Source: Maricaulaceae bacterium EIL42A08 (lineage in GTDB: Bacteria > Pseudomonadota > Alphaproteobacteria > Caulobacterales > Maricaulaceae). Taken from it: DNA of 64,000 bases. Shown piece after piece: positions 33,128 through 43,900 of the stretch. The stretch is taken from positions 248,001 through 312,000 of the forward strand of contig JAMZNZ010000006.1 of the NCBI GenBank assembly GCA_024178355.1, given 5' to 3'. Each line of letters starts with the position of its first letter. Within the stretch, counting starts at the first letter, position 1. Under the pieces are notes generated by a model. The model made no database searches. It was not told where the DNA came from and saw only the letters and a program-made list of their open reading frames with translations. The translations under genes and the position numbers were made by a program.

Positions 33128-36100
33128 TCAGGCCAGTCGATTGCGCCGGGCGTAGAGCGTTCCGGCAACAATGGCGGCGATTAAGATGAATCCGGCGAGA
33201 CCGCCAAGCGTGCCAAATATGCTGAACAGGCCAAGCTCGAATGTTATCGCGAACGCTCCCATAAAGACGCGAAATCCATATTTGCGGATCAGTTCCACGA
33301 TCATCACAAAGGCGGGCAGCAGCATCAGGATCGACACCGAGGCAAACAGCAGCCCGGCCCCCAGCGACACCGCCATGGGGATCAGGAATTGAGCCTGCGG
33401 GCTTTGTTCCGAGATGATTGGTAGAAGGCCGAGCGCGGTTGTCAGCGTGGTGATCATCACGGGGCGAAAGCGTCGGGCGGCCGCTTCGGATATGGCCTCT
33501 TCAGGGTCCATCCCGCGCTCATTGCGATTGATGTTGTAGCGGTCGATCATCACGATCGAGGCGTTCACCACCACACCCGATAGCGCCACCATCCCGAAGA
33601 TGGAGGGGAAGGACAGGTCAAAGCCAAGCGCAAAGTGGCCGATAATGGCACCACCAATGCCAAACGGAATGGCGATCAGGATGATCAGCGGCTGGACATA
33701 GCTTCTGAGCTGAGTTGCCAGAAGCGCGTACATGATGATCACCGCAATCAGCAGGCCGCGTCCAAGACTTGCAAAGTCTTCCGCCTGCTCTCGGCCCGCG
33801 CCAGCGAGGTTTGAACGTAGCTCTGGATAGCGATCCAGAAGATCAGACAGGATCTCGGTTTCAGCCTGGGTGCGAGCATCACCGGGCGTAATAACACCCT
33901 CATCGACATCGGCGGTCAGCTCGATAATCCGGCGACCATCAATGCGTTCAATGCGCGTAAAGCTGCGGGTCTCTGAATAGGTCGCAGCCACCGATAGCGG
34001 GAGCGTGGCACCGTCGGGTGTGCGCAGACGCAGCTGATCCAGCGCCGCCAGGTCGTTACGCAGCTCCAGCGGATAGCGCACGAAGACCCGCACTTCTTCG
34101 CGCCCGCGCTGGATGCGCTGGACTTCTTCGCCGAAGAAGGCCTGGCGAACCTGGCGTGCGACATCAGACGGGGTGAGGCCCGCCGCTTCACCGGCCGGGG
34201 TCAGCGCAAAGTTCAGCTGGCGCTTGCCCAGATCAAAGCCGTCATCAATCTCGGTCACGCCATTAATGAGCGCCAGACGCTCGGCAAACTCGGCGACCGC
34301 TGCTTCCAGTGTGGTGTTGTCCGGGTGAGACATTTCGTAGGCAATGTCGGCATCCTGCGGTCCTGCCGACGAGATAATGGTCAGCTGCTCGACGCCGGGA
34401 ATGCGGCCGATACGCTGGCGCCATTCCGCTTCAAGCTGGGCTGAACCCACGGTTCGCTCGGCCGCCGGGGTGAGCTGAAGTTCCACCTGCGCCAGGTTTG
34501 AGGCCACTGTCGTGGAGCTGGTCGATCCCGGCCCGCTGAACAGGCTGGTCCGCCCGCCAATGGTCGCGATCACGCCGGCAATGGCGGGTTCGCCTGCCTC
34601 CTCATATTCAGCCTGAATACCGCGTGCGGCGCTGATCATGCGCTCAGCGGCTAAGCGCGTCGCTTCAAAGGGTGCACCGTCGGGCAGCTGCAGGTCGGCA
34701 GAGATCTGCTCAGCCTCGATGGAGGGGAAGAAGATGAAGCGTACCACGCCGCTAGTCGCTATCGACATGGCCGCGACGAGGATCATGAGCCCGGCGAAAG
34801 CCACCAGAAAGCGCTTGCGCGCCGCAAAATGCGCCCAGCCTGCAACGGGGCCATCTGAGAAAGCCTGCAGACGGCTTGCCACCGCATCTTGAACGCGCGC
34901 AAGAGGCCCCTTCGACCAGTTGTCACCATGGGCCAGGTGCGCGGGCAGGATCAGGAAGGCCTCAATCAGCGAAATCGCCAGAATACAGATCACTACGATC
35001 GGGATCGGGCGGGTAATTTCGCCAAAGGTGCCGCCAGAGAAAACCAACGGACCAAAGGCGGCCATGGTCGTCAGAACGCCAACCAGAACCGGGGCGGCAA
35101 CACCTGTAACCCCAGCAATCGCCGCGTCTTCACCAGACCGGCCCTTGGCGCGCTCCCGGTCAGTGTTCTCACCCACCACAATGGCGTCATCGACCACAAT
35201 GCCCAGCACAACGATCAGGCCAAATGTGGTGATGAAATTGAGTGTAACCCCGGCTGCACCAAACAGCGCAAAGCCGCCAAGGAAGGAGATTGGCACGCCC
35301 ATCGACACCCAGAAGGCAAGCCGCAGGTCCAGCATCAGCACTAGCAGCAGGAAAACCAGTGTGAAGCCGATGATGGCGTTGCGCGCCAGAAGCGCGATGC
35401 GGTCAGAGAAAACCTCGCTCTGGTCGGTGGCGATGACGACGTTGATGCCGGGTGGGAAGGCGGTGTTTTCAATCCACTCCACCGCGCTATTGCGCACATC
35501 GAGAAGGTCTTCGCCGCCGCGCACTTGCACATCAACGAAGACGGCCGGGACGCCGTCCCAGGTGGCCAGAAGCGGTTCTTCCTGGAAGCCATCCACGACC
35601 TCGGCAACATCGCCCAGACGGACGCGTGCGCCCGACTGAGACGAGCGCAGTATGATGTCTTCAAACGCGTCACCGGTTTCGGCGCGGGCGTCGGTGCGTA
35701 AAAGGATTTCGCCAGCGCTGGTGCGAATTTGACCACCGGACAGATCAAGAGAGGATGTTCGGACCGCCTGGGCCACTTCGCTGAAGGTCAGACCATAGCG
35801 ACGCAGCGCGTCCTCATCGACCGAGATCGAGATTTCATAGGCACGCACTCCGCGCAAATTGACTGTAGAGATATCACCTTGCGACAGGAGATCGCGTTCC
35901 GCTGATTCACCGGCCTCACGCAGCGTCCGCTCGTCCACCGCGCCGGTGAGTGCAAAGGTCAGCACAGTCGTGATTGGCTGAGGGATGCGGATTTGGACCT
36001 GCTCAGCCTCCTCGGGTGGAAAGTCGGCCAGCGAGTCGATGGCGGTTTCCACGTCATCCTTGACGATTTGCGCGTCGACAAAATCGAGAAGCTCGATCGT

Positions 36101-36427
36101 TACCGTGCCCCGGCTTTCCGATGCAACCGAGCGAACGCGCTCCACACCTTCAAGGCCCAGAACGGCCTCTTCCATGCGCCGGGTAATCGACTCTTCTACC
36201 TCGCCGGGCGTCGCACCAGGATAGATCACCGACACCTGGATGGAGCGCGCAGTAAGCGTTGGGAAGACTTCCGTGGGAATGGTCCAGGCGGTTAGCGCCC
36301 CACCCAGAAGAAACAGCACCATCAACAGGTTCGCCGCGACCGGGTTGCGCGCAAACCAGCTGACCAGGCCTTTGCCAGGCCAGTTGGAATTAATGCTGGG
36401 CGGGATGGGCTGCGGGCTTTCGCTCAT
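33128..36427 (-). CDS. RND efflux transporter permease (AcrB-like)
   Basis: Proton-driven efflux pump subunit of 1099 residues. It has a helix at about 25-45, a first periplasmic loop, TM2-6 from about 335, a central helix pair, a second periplasmic loop and TM8-12. The TM4 proton-relay Asp pair is seen in GIVVDDAIVVGEN. It ends with an extra hydrophobic tail of about 50 residues (two helices and RRNRLA), longer than usual AcrB proteins. It follows its adaptor gene by 5 bases. Substrates unknown; no outer-membrane factor is nearby. Confidence 0.93.
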   Translation of the reverse strand: MSESPQPIPPSINSNWPGKGLVSWFARNPVAANLLMVLFLLGGALTAWTIPTEVFPTLTARSIQVSVIYPGATPGEVEESITRRMEEAVLGLEGVERVRSVASESRGTVTIELLDFVDAQIVKDDVETAIDSLADFPPEEAEQVQIRIPQPITTVLTFALTGAVDERTLREAGESAERDLLSQGDISTVNLRGVRAYEISISVDEDALRRYGLTFSEVAQAVRTSSLDLSGGQIRTSAGEILLRTDARAETGDAFEDIILRSSQSGARVRLGDVAEVVDGFQEEPLLATWDGVPAVFVDVQVRGGEDLLDVRNSAVEWIENTAFPPGINVVIATDQSEVFSDRIALLARNAIIGFTLVFLLLVLMLDLRLAFWVSMGVPISFLGGFALFGAAGVTLNFITTFGLIVVLGIVVDDAIVVGENTDRERAKGRSGEDAAIAGVTGVAAPVLVGVLTTMAAFGPLVFSGGTFGEITRPIPIVVICILAISLIEAFLILPAHLAHGDNWSKGPLARVQDAVASRLQAFSDGPVAGWAHFAARKRFLVAFAGLMILVAAMSIATSGVVRFIFFPSIEAEQISADLQLPDGAPFEATRLAAERMISAARGIQAEYEEAGEPAIAGVIATIGGRTSLFSGPGSTSSTTVASNLAQVELQLTPAAERTVGSAQLEAEWRQRIGRIPGVEQLTIISSAGPQDADIAYEMSHPDNTTLEAAVAEFAERLALINGVTEIDDGFDLGKRQLNFALTPAGEAAGLTPSDVARQVRQAFFGEEVQRIQRGREEVRVFVRYPLELRNDLAALDQLRLRTPDGATLPLSVAATYSETRSFTRIERIDGRRIIELTADVDEGVITPGDARTQAETEILSDLLDRYPELRSNLAGAGREQAEDFASLGRGLLIAVIIMYALLATQLRSYVQPLIILIAIPFGIGGAIIGHFALGFDLSFPSIFGMVALSGVVVNASIVMIDRYNINRNERGMDPEEAISEAAARRFRPVMITTLTTALGLLPIISEQSPQAQFLIPMAVSLGAGLLFASVSILMLLPAFVMIVELIRKYGFRVFMGAFAITFELGLFSIFGTLGGLAGFILIAAIVAGTLYARRNRLA

Positions 36428-36432
36428 GGCTT

Positions 36433-37599
36433 TTACCGCCCAGTGGTGGCGGCTGGGACAATCTCGGCGGCGCGACCGATTGAGCCCTCAGGTAGCGGCG
36501 ACACAATAATGCCTTCGCCATACTCAAACGGCTCAACCACGACCTGACCTCTTGGGCGGTCCAGAACGGTGATCGTGCGCTCCAAAATCTCGCCGTTTTC
36601 AACGATCCGCACCACATTCAGGCTTGGCGCGGCCACAGCCGGCAGGACCAGCACATCGTCTCTGGTGGGGGCCATGATCTCGATCTGGGCAAACTGGCCA
36701 GGACGAAGCTGTGTGGCGGCTTCTCCCGGAGCGATGTAAAGATCAATGAAGCGTGTGCGCGCATCAAGCTGCGCCCCAACCCGGACTATCTCTGCATCAA
36801 AGGCGCGGGTGCCATCTTCAAAAGCGACGCGGACCTGGGCAAGATCTGTATCGCCAAGACGCCCCAGGTCAGACGGAGAGATCGGCGCGACAATTTCCAG
36901 CGTGGAAATGTCGTAAACCGAGCCATAGCGCTGACCAGCCACAAGAAGCAGACCCGCTTCAATCCGGCTGTCGGTGACGCGACCGTTGAAGGGGAAACTT
37001 ATCTGTGTGCGCTCCAGATTGAGCCGGGCTTGAGCCAGATCCGCTTCTGCGGCCAGCTTGCGCGCGCGGGCGGCGGCAAGCTGTGGCTCACGAGCGGCGA
37101 GGGGTGTGATTTCGCGCTCAGGGTAGACCGCCGCCCACTCCCTGCGGGCAATCTCAGCATCAGCCTCGGTTTGTTGCAGGGTTGCATCGGCATCTGCGAG
37201 CGCGGCTTCTGCGCGGGCCACCGCTACCTGATAATCGCGCGGATCTATCTGAAACAGGATTTGGCCGGCCTCAAAACCGGCACCGGGGCGAATATCGTCA
37301 CTTACCGTTTCAACCCGGCCCCCAACTTGAGGGGAGATATCAACCGGTGCGGTGGCTGTCACCGTTCCGGTGATCGTGACCATCGGTGTGTGGTTCCCGG
37401 TCGTGGGAGTAATCAGCTGGACCGGGATGCTTGCGCGCTCTGGCGCATCGCCGCTCCCATTGTCGCCACCGGAGGACAGGGAAAGCGTGATAACACCGGC
37501 CACAATGATGACGGCGATGATGACCCCAATCTGGATCCATCCGATCCAGCCGTTTTCATAGCGACGATCGACAGATGGGGTTTCAGAATCGGAAGTCAT
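36433..37599 (-). CDS. RND efflux periplasmic adaptor (membrane fusion protein)
   Basis: A 388-residue adaptor anchored by one N-terminal helix (GWIQIGVIIAVIIVAGVITLSL). The lipoyl half-motifs are VGGRVETV and FNGRVTDSRI, separated by an alpha-hairpin of about 80 residues, followed by the beta-barrel and membrane-proximal domains. It links the permease 5 bases downstream to an outer-membrane channel. The start has no rival nearby. Confidence 0.9.
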   Translation of the reverse strand: MTSDSETPSVDRRYENGWIGWIQIGVIIAVIIVAGVITLSLSSGGDNGSGDAPERASIPVQLITPTTGNHTPMVTITGTVTATAPVDISPQVGGRVETVSDDIRPGAGFEAGQILFQIDPRDYQVAVARAEAALADADATLQQTEADAEIARREWAAVYPEREITPLAAREPQLAAARARKLAAEADLAQARLNLERTQISFPFNGRVTDSRIEAGLLLVAGQRYGSVYDISTLEIVAPISPSDLGRLGDTDLAQVRVAFEDGTRAFDAEIVRVGAQLDARTRFIDLYIAPGEAATQLRPGQFAQIEIMAPTRDDVLVLPAVAAPSLNVVRIVENGEILERTITVLDRPRGQVVVEPFEYGEGIIVSPLPEGSIGRAAEIVPAATTGR

Positions 37600-37728
37600 C
37601 AGGTCTTAAATCCACTCAAGGTCGCTGCGCACACCCGCGCCTTGATGGCACGTTAGCGTGCTTGCCACCAAGTACCAGTACGCAAAAGCCGTCCAGATGG
37701 ATTTTAGTCGATGGTGTTGCGCTTGGAG

Positions 37729-38955
37729 TTAGCCGAACAGGGCACCAGCAATGTCCGGCCACTGGCCCGTCGCCAGGAAGGGCAGGAACATCGCCATGGC
37801 CACCGACACCACAAGACCGAAGCCCGCGCGCGCCATGTCGCCGCCGACGTCCTTGAAGGCCTCAACCCGGTCACGCAGGTTGGTGATGATGGCGATGCCG
37901 ATCTCGCGGCCTGCCAGAAGACCCAGGAAGACCCAGGTGGTGCTCATCGGGATGTCGTTGATTTCCTTAAAATACATCAGAATGATGCCAAAGGAGAAGT
38001 CGACGACGGTCGCTGCGCGCACGTCTACGGTGTTGGTCTTGGCCAGAACGATTTTCTGGATCTCACCACCGCGGATCGCGAAGATGATGGCGTGAAGCGC
38101 GACCATGAGCAGCGTCGCAAAGACCAGCATCGCCACCGAGAAGGTCACCGTCACATCGCCGCTGACCGGGTCGATCACGGTTTCGCGCGGCAGGTAGACG
38201 AAGATGTTCGCCAGGTCCTGCATCAACCATTGCGACCACAAGAAGCCGGTGGACAGCCACTGCAGCACATACCAGGTGTTGATGGCGCGTGTGGCGAAGG
38301 CGATGACAAGGCCCACAACAGCCACAATGCCGACGGCCAGCCAGTTGGCATTGGCAATGTCGGGTAGGGTCGGACCAGCGTGCAGCAGATAGGCCAGAAG
38401 CATGATCAGACCGGTGACCGCTGGGATCGCCCATGGCGGAGAGTGCTCGTCGTCCACATTGGTCTTGGCGATCCAGGCTTCAAACATACGCGCAATGAGC
38501 AGGAAGAGCACCGCTCCAGCACCAAAGGCGACGAGGTAGCCCAGCAGGCTCTTGATCAGCATGTTGCCCAGTACGCCCGCGGTCGCAGCGCCGCCGGTCA
38601 GCGTGAAGATGGTCAGAACCAGGAAGGTGGTGGAGACCGGAATGCCGAAATAGGTCAGCAGCAACAGCACGAGCGGCGGAAGCACATGCCACCACTGGAT
38701 GCCAGCTTCGGGGTAGGGAATTGAGTTCAGGCGATCAAAGGCAATGTCGCCGTCATATCCGAAATATCCATAGAGCATGACCGCAATGATGATGCTGGCG
38801 GCGAAGGCCCACAACACCAGCCAGGGCCGTTTGGAGTTGGAGGACAGGAAAGTTCCCAGCGTCTGGATCACGTCATTTGCCACAATGGCGTAGGCCGCAA
38901 ACATGAAGCCCACGAGGGCGAACAGCGGCACACCAAACACTGAAAGCTCAGCCAT
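37729..38955 (-). CDS. PiT-family-like inorganic phosphate transporter
   Basis: A 408-residue membrane protein with about 11 helices. Two inverted PiT repeats are visible: VANDVIQTLGT at about residue 26 (compare GANDVANAxGT) with FGIPVSTTFLVLT, and INDIPMSTTWVFLGLLAGREIG near residue 340. PiT proteins are low-affinity cation/phosphate symporters. The ATG at 38955 has GGAG 8 bases before it; a TTG directly upstream is less likely. It is divergent from the tetR gene, with that gene's double operator in between. Substrate could differ from phosphate, since the motif is altered. Confidence 0.8.
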   Translation of the reverse strand: MAELSVFGVPLFALVGFMFAAYAIVANDVIQTLGTFLSSNSKRPWLVLWAFAASIIIAVMLYGYFGYDGDIAFDRLNSIPYPEAGIQWWHVLPPLVLLLLTYFGIPVSTTFLVLTIFTLTGGAATAGVLGNMLIKSLLGYLVAFGAGAVLFLLIARMFEAWIAKTNVDDEHSPPWAIPAVTGLIMLLAYLLHAGPTLPDIANANWLAVGIVAVVGLVIAFATRAINTWYVLQWLSTGFLWSQWLMQDLANIFVYLPRETVIDPVSGDVTVTFSVAMLVFATLLMVALHAIIFAIRGGEIQKIVLAKTNTVDVRAATVVDFSFGIILMYFKEINDIPMSTTWVFLGLLAGREIGIAIITNLRDRVEAFKDVGGDMARAGFGLVVSVAMAMFLPFLATGQWPDIAGALFG

Positions 38956-39129
38956 CAAATCTACTCCGGCGATTACCCCTCATGCGCCGTTACGCGCAGA
39001 TACAAGGCTCCGATAGCAAGCCCGGCGCAAGGGTCAAGGAAAACCAGTAGGGCGACACTGCCATTTCACGAAACTGACATATCCGGATGCCTCGACGCGC
39101 TCGAAATGGCCTGCGAGAAAGTTTTCTGT

Positions 39130-39170
39130 ACCGTCTGGACGGTTTATCTTGAAAAAACCGTCCAGACGGT
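39130..39170. promoter_or_regulatory. double TetR-type operator
   Basis: Two palindromes, ACCGTCTGGACGGT (39130-39143) and ACCGTCCAGACGGT (39157-39170), lie 27 bases apart and together form a 16-bp perfect inverted repeat with a 9-base spacer. They stand 25 bases before the TetR gene. Autoregulation of the tetR-efflux operon is inferred. Confidence 0.8.
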
Positions 39171-39195
39171 CTAGATGCGGTGCAGCATAAGTGTG

Positions 39196-39795
39196 ATGAG
39201 TGCCATGGCCGACGACGTATCAACACCAAAAACCGAGACCGCTGAGGATCGTAGCAGCGCCCGCGAGCTGATCCTCGATGCGGCCGAGCGCGTTGTAGCG
39301 CGCGACGGCGCACGCCGCCTGACCATTGATGCAGTGGTCAAGGAGAGCGGCTATTCCAAAGGCGGGGTCCTTTATAACTTCCCGTCCAAGCTCGACATGA
39401 TCAAAGGCATGGTGCAGCGCATCGTGGACAGCCACACCCAGCGCCATGAGGCGGCGCTGGCCCGTGCGGAGGCTGAAGGTAGCTCACCGCTTGAAGCCAT
39501 GGCCCGCGCGCTGGTTTCCAAGGAAGAGCGCGAGGTGGATCGTCAGGTCTCCATGGGGCTGCTCGCGGCGGCAGCAGAAAATCCGGAGCTGATCGATCCA
39601 ATCCGCGACGCGATCGCCCGTATTCGCAGCGATATTGTGGCCCATGCAGCGGACCCTCAACTTGCCACCATCATGCTTCTGGCCTCAGACGGCCTTCATT
39701 TCTCTGACATCCTCGGACTGGACATTCTCGCAGACGATGAGCGCGAGGCCGTAGAAGCCCGTCTCATCGCTCTGGTTTCGGAGCCTCCCCAATGA
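39196..39795 (+). CDS. TetR-family transcriptional regulator
   Basis: A 199-residue repressor. The N-terminal HTH is at about 25-70 (ILDAAERVVARDG, then LTIDAVVKESGYSKGGVLYNFPSK). The C-terminal ligand/dimer domain is helical and matches the TetR_C pattern of efflux regulators. It overlaps the adaptor gene by 4 bases (ATGA), so the regulator, adaptor and pump form one operon. In-frame starts at 39175 and 39205 are also possible; none has a strong ribosome site. Confidence 0.88.
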   Translation: MSAMADDVSTPKTETAEDRSSARELILDAAERVVARDGARRLTIDAVVKESGYSKGGVLYNFPSKLDMIKGMVQRIVDSHTQRHEAALARAEAEGSSPLEAMARALVSKEEREVDRQVSMGLLAAAAENPELIDPIRDAIARIRSDIVAHAADPQLATIMLLASDGLHFSDILGLDILADDEREAVEARLIALVSEPPQ

Positions 39796-40877
39796 AACAC
39801 CTCCTCCCCATCACCGGAGCGGTGAGCGCAGCGCTGGCCGCCTGCTCACCAGCTCCTGTATCTGAACCCCCGCAGGTCCGCGCTGCACGGATCGAACAGG
39901 TCCAGCCGGCCCAGTCTTCCTCTGCGCGGGAATTTGTCGGCCGGGTTGAGGCGCGCCTGACTGTTGATCTTGCGTTCCAGGTTGGTGGGCGTCTGTCGGC
40001 CTTCCCGGTCAGTGAAGGTCAGCAGATCGATCAGGGCAGCCTGGTCGCGTCCCTGGAGACCCAGGACTTTGAGCGCGCTCTGCGCGAAGCGCGGGTCCAG
40101 CTTCAACAGGCCCAGCAAAACCTTGATCGCCAACGCATATTGCATGACCGCGGCATCGCCTCGGATGCGGCGCTGGAGGATGCACAGACTGCCTATGATC
40201 TGCGCGCCGTGGCGCTCGATAATGCGCGCCAAAACCGACAATACGCAACCATTGAGGCTCCCTTTGACGGGCTGGTCAGCCGCCGCCTGGTAGACAATTT
40301 CACGACCATTTCGCCCGGCCAGCCGGTTGTGCGCTTGCAGGATGTCGGCGAATTGCGGGTTGCGATCCAGGTGCCCGAAAGCACGCTGGCGCTGGTTGAT
40401 GAAAACGAGCCGCGCGAGATGATGGCGCGTTTCCCCTTCCTGCCAGACCAAACCTTCCCACTGGAATTTCGCGAGCTGGTGGCCGAGCCCGATCAGGCGA
40501 GCCAGACCTATACGGTCCTTTTTGCCCTGCCGAATGATATTCCGGCCAATATTCTGCCCGGCATGACCGCGAATGTGCGTATCGTGATCGAGCCGGATGC
40601 CATCAATGAAAATCCTGGTGTCCGGGTGCCTGTGACCGCACTTTCTGCGGGTCCTGACGGTGGCTTCCAAGTCTGGGTTTATAGCCCGAGCGAAGGCCAG
40701 GTCAGCGCGCGATCTGTCGCCATAGGACCTGTGACCGGGGACACCGTACTGGTCGAGACGGGGTTGGCCGCCGGCGAGCAGATCGTGACCGCAGGCGTCA
40801 CCGCCCTTCATGAAGGTATGTCGGTGCGTCCGCTACAGCGGGCCGTGCGCACGGGTTCGGCATCCGGCCTGTTTTAA
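39792..40877 (+). CDS. RND efflux adaptor lipoprotein
   Basis: A 361-residue membrane fusion protein with lipobox LAAC (Cys18). The lipoyl halves are VGGRLSAFPV and EAPFDGLVSRR, flanking an alpha-hairpin (about 95-140), then barrel domains. It belongs to the operon with TetR upstream (4-base overlap) and the permease 24 bases downstream. It is not closely similar to the adaptor at 36.4-37.6 kb, which is helix-anchored. Confidence 0.9.
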   Translation: MKHLLPITGAVSAALAACSPAPVSEPPQVRAARIEQVQPAQSSSAREFVGRVEARLTVDLAFQVGGRLSAFPVSEGQQIDQGSLVASLETQDFERALREARVQLQQAQQNLDRQRILHDRGIASDAALEDAQTAYDLRAVALDNARQNRQYATIEAPFDGLVSRRLVDNFTTISPGQPVVRLQDVGELRVAIQVPESTLALVDENEPREMMARFPFLPDQTFPLEFRELVAEPDQASQTYTVLFALPNDIPANILPGMTANVRIVIEPDAINENPGVRVPVTALSAGPDGGFQVWVYSPSEGQVSARSVAIGPVTGDTVLVETGLAAGEQIVTAGVTALHEGMSVRPLQRAVRTGSASGLF

Positions 40878-40901
40878 GCCAGGCACTAGGGAGCGTAGAA
40901 G

Positions 40902-43900
40902 ATGGCGGATACCGACACCTCGACACGGCGGGGCGCGCTGGCACGTGTTGCGATCGAAAAGCCGGTCCTGACCTGGCTGATCATTCTGGGCTGCCTGTTT
41001 GGTGGGCTTTGGGGTTTTGACACGGTGGGGCGGCTGGAAGACCCGGCCTTTACCATCAAGGAATCCATCGTCTTTACACCCTATCCCGGCGCAAGCTCCG
41101 AAGAGGTGGAGCGCGAGGTCACCGAGCGCCTGGAAACCGCCATCCAGCAGATGAGCCAGCTGAAAGAAGTGCGCTCTGAAAGCTCGCCCGGGATGAGCGA
41201 AATCCGCGTTGTTGTACGCGATGAGTTTGATGGCTCGGAGCTGCCTCAAGTGTGGGACGAGCTGCGCTTGCGGGTACGTGATGCCCAGGCCTCACTGCCG
41301 CCCGGCGCGGGTCCTTCGCGGGTGTTTGATGACTTTGCAGACGTCTACGGCATCCTCTACGCGGTTGCGACGCCGGGGTATTCAGACGCTGAAGTGCGCG
41401 ACATTGCCAATTATCTGCGCCGCGAGCTTCTGACCGTGGACGGGGTGTCAAAGGTTCAGGTCGCCGGCGTGCCTGAGGAGCGCATCTATATCGAGCTCCC
41501 CCAGGAAAATCTGGCTCGCCTCGGGCTGCCGGTGGGCGCGGTGCTGTCCACGCTATCCAATGAAAACGCTGTTGTGTCCGCTGGCGAAACTCCGGCCGGT
41601 GGCCGTCTTCTGTCCATAGAGCTGCCCCAGACCATTGGTGGCGTCGAGTCGATTGAAACTCTTCTTATTAATCCCGGTGATGCAGGCGGTACGCTGCGCC
41701 TGTCCGATATTGCCGAGGTTCGACGCGCTCCGGTGGAGAGGGCCGATCAATACATCTACCACAATGAAGAGCGCTCCTTCACGATTGGGGTCTCCGGCCT
41801 TGCCGATGCCAACATTGTCGATGTTGGCACGGCGGTTGAAGCCAAGCTCGACGCTTTGATGATCAACCTTCCCATCGGGGTGGAGCTGAAACCCATCTAT
41901 GAGCAGCACGTGGTGGTCGATGAGGCCATCAACGGCTTCCTGATCAATCTGGGCATGTCGCTTGCCATCGTGATCGGCGTGCTCTGCGTGTTCATGGGCT
42001 GGCGCGCCGGCGTAACGGTGGGCGCGGTGCTGCTGTTGACGGTGTTCGGCACGCTGGCCTTCATGGCGGGATTTGACATCACCATGCAGCGGATATCGCT
42101 GGGCGCCTTGATCATCGCCATGGGCATGCTGGTGGATAACGCCATCGTGGTGACCGAGGGCATGCAGATCGCCGTTCAGCGTGGCGAGCGTCGGATGAAA
42201 GCCGCGCAGGATGCTGTGGCGTCGACCCAATGGCCGCTGCTGGGTGCGACGGTGATCGGGATCATGGCGTTTTCCGGGATTGGCCTGTCGCCGGACGGGA
42301 CAGGAGAGTTTCTGTTCTCGCTCTTCGCGGTGATCGGTATTTCTCTACTTCTAAGCTGGCTGTTGGCCATCACCGTGGCTCCGATGATCGCCTACCATCT
42401 GTTTAAAAGCGAGCAGGGCAAGGCCGTTGAGGACGCTTATGTGGGGCCGATTTATAGCGCTTACCGGTCCATGTTGTCTGGTGCTTTAAAGTTTCGCTGG
42501 GTGACGGTTGTCGCTCTGCTGGTCATCACGGTAGCGAGTTATGTCGGCTTTGGGCAGGTGCGCCAGTCTTTCTTTCCGAACTCCAACACGCCGATGTTCT
42601 ACGTGAATATTCTGGAGCCTCAGGGTGCCGATATCCTGACGACTGACGCCACCATTCGCGATATCGCCCGCTATGCCGGGGCGCAGCCAGAAGCGATTAA
42701 TGTCGATGCATTTGTGGGCCAGGGCGCAACGCGCTTCATGCTGACTTATACCTCTGAACAGCCCAACACCGCATATGGCCAGCTGGTCGTGCGTACCGAC
42801 GGGCTGGAGGATATCCCGCCGCTGGGCGATCGCATCCTTCAATACATCGCCGATACCCACCCTGATGTGGAAGCGCGCGTTGATCGCATTGTGTTTGGCC
42901 CGCCATCCGGGGCTCAACTGGAAGCCCGATTCATGGGACCCGATGCTGACGTGCTGCGCGGTCTGGCCGACGAGGCGATGGCCCGCCTGCGCGCCGAAGC
43001 CAATGTGCGTGACCTCCGCACGGACTGGCGCAATCGCGAGCTGGTGCTCCGTCCCCAGATCGTGGAGGAGCGCGCCCGCACCATCGGCCTGACTCGCGCC
43101 GATATCGGCGAAGCGCTGCGCTTTGCCACAGAAGGGGTCAATGTCGGCACCTATCGCGAGGGCGACCGACTGATCCCGATCATCGCCCGTGCGCCGGAAG
43201 CTGAACGGGCGATTGCAGACAATCTGTCAGACCGCCTGATCTGGAGCCCGTCGCAGAACGCCTATGTCCCGCTGACCCAGGCTGTTGATGGCTTCGCGCT
43301 GGAGGCACGTGACACGCTGATCCAGCGCCGCGACCGGGTCCGCACCCTGACCGTTCAGGCCAACCCGCCGGACGGTGAAACGGCCGCCAGCGCTTTCGTG
43401 CGCTTTTCTGCCGTGGCGTCTCAGATTGAGCTGCCCCAGGGGTATTCGCTGGAATGGGGCGGTGAGCATGAGGCCAGCCAGCAGGCCAATGAGAGCCTTG
43501 GCGGAGTGCTGCCCTTCTCGCTTCTGGTGATGGTGGTGACCTCGGTCCTGCTGTTCCAAAGCGTGCGCCAGCCACTCATTATCTGGCTCATCGTGCCGAT
43601 GAGCGTGATTGGTGTGACGGTAGGCTTGCTGGCCACCAATGTCGCCTTCTCCTTCACTGCGCTGCTTGGGCTGCTCTCGCTTTCGGGCATGCTGATCAAG
43701 AATGCCATCGTGCTCGTCGATGAGCTGGATCAACGCAGAGTGCGTGGCGACGAGAAGCTGACTGCCGTGCTGGAAGGCTCGGTCAGTCGCTTGCGACCGG
43801 TGATGCTGGCGGCCGGCACGACGATCCTTGGCATGACGCCGCTGATCTTCGATGCCTTCTTCCAGGGCATGGCCGTAACGATTATCGGCGGCCTCGCCTT

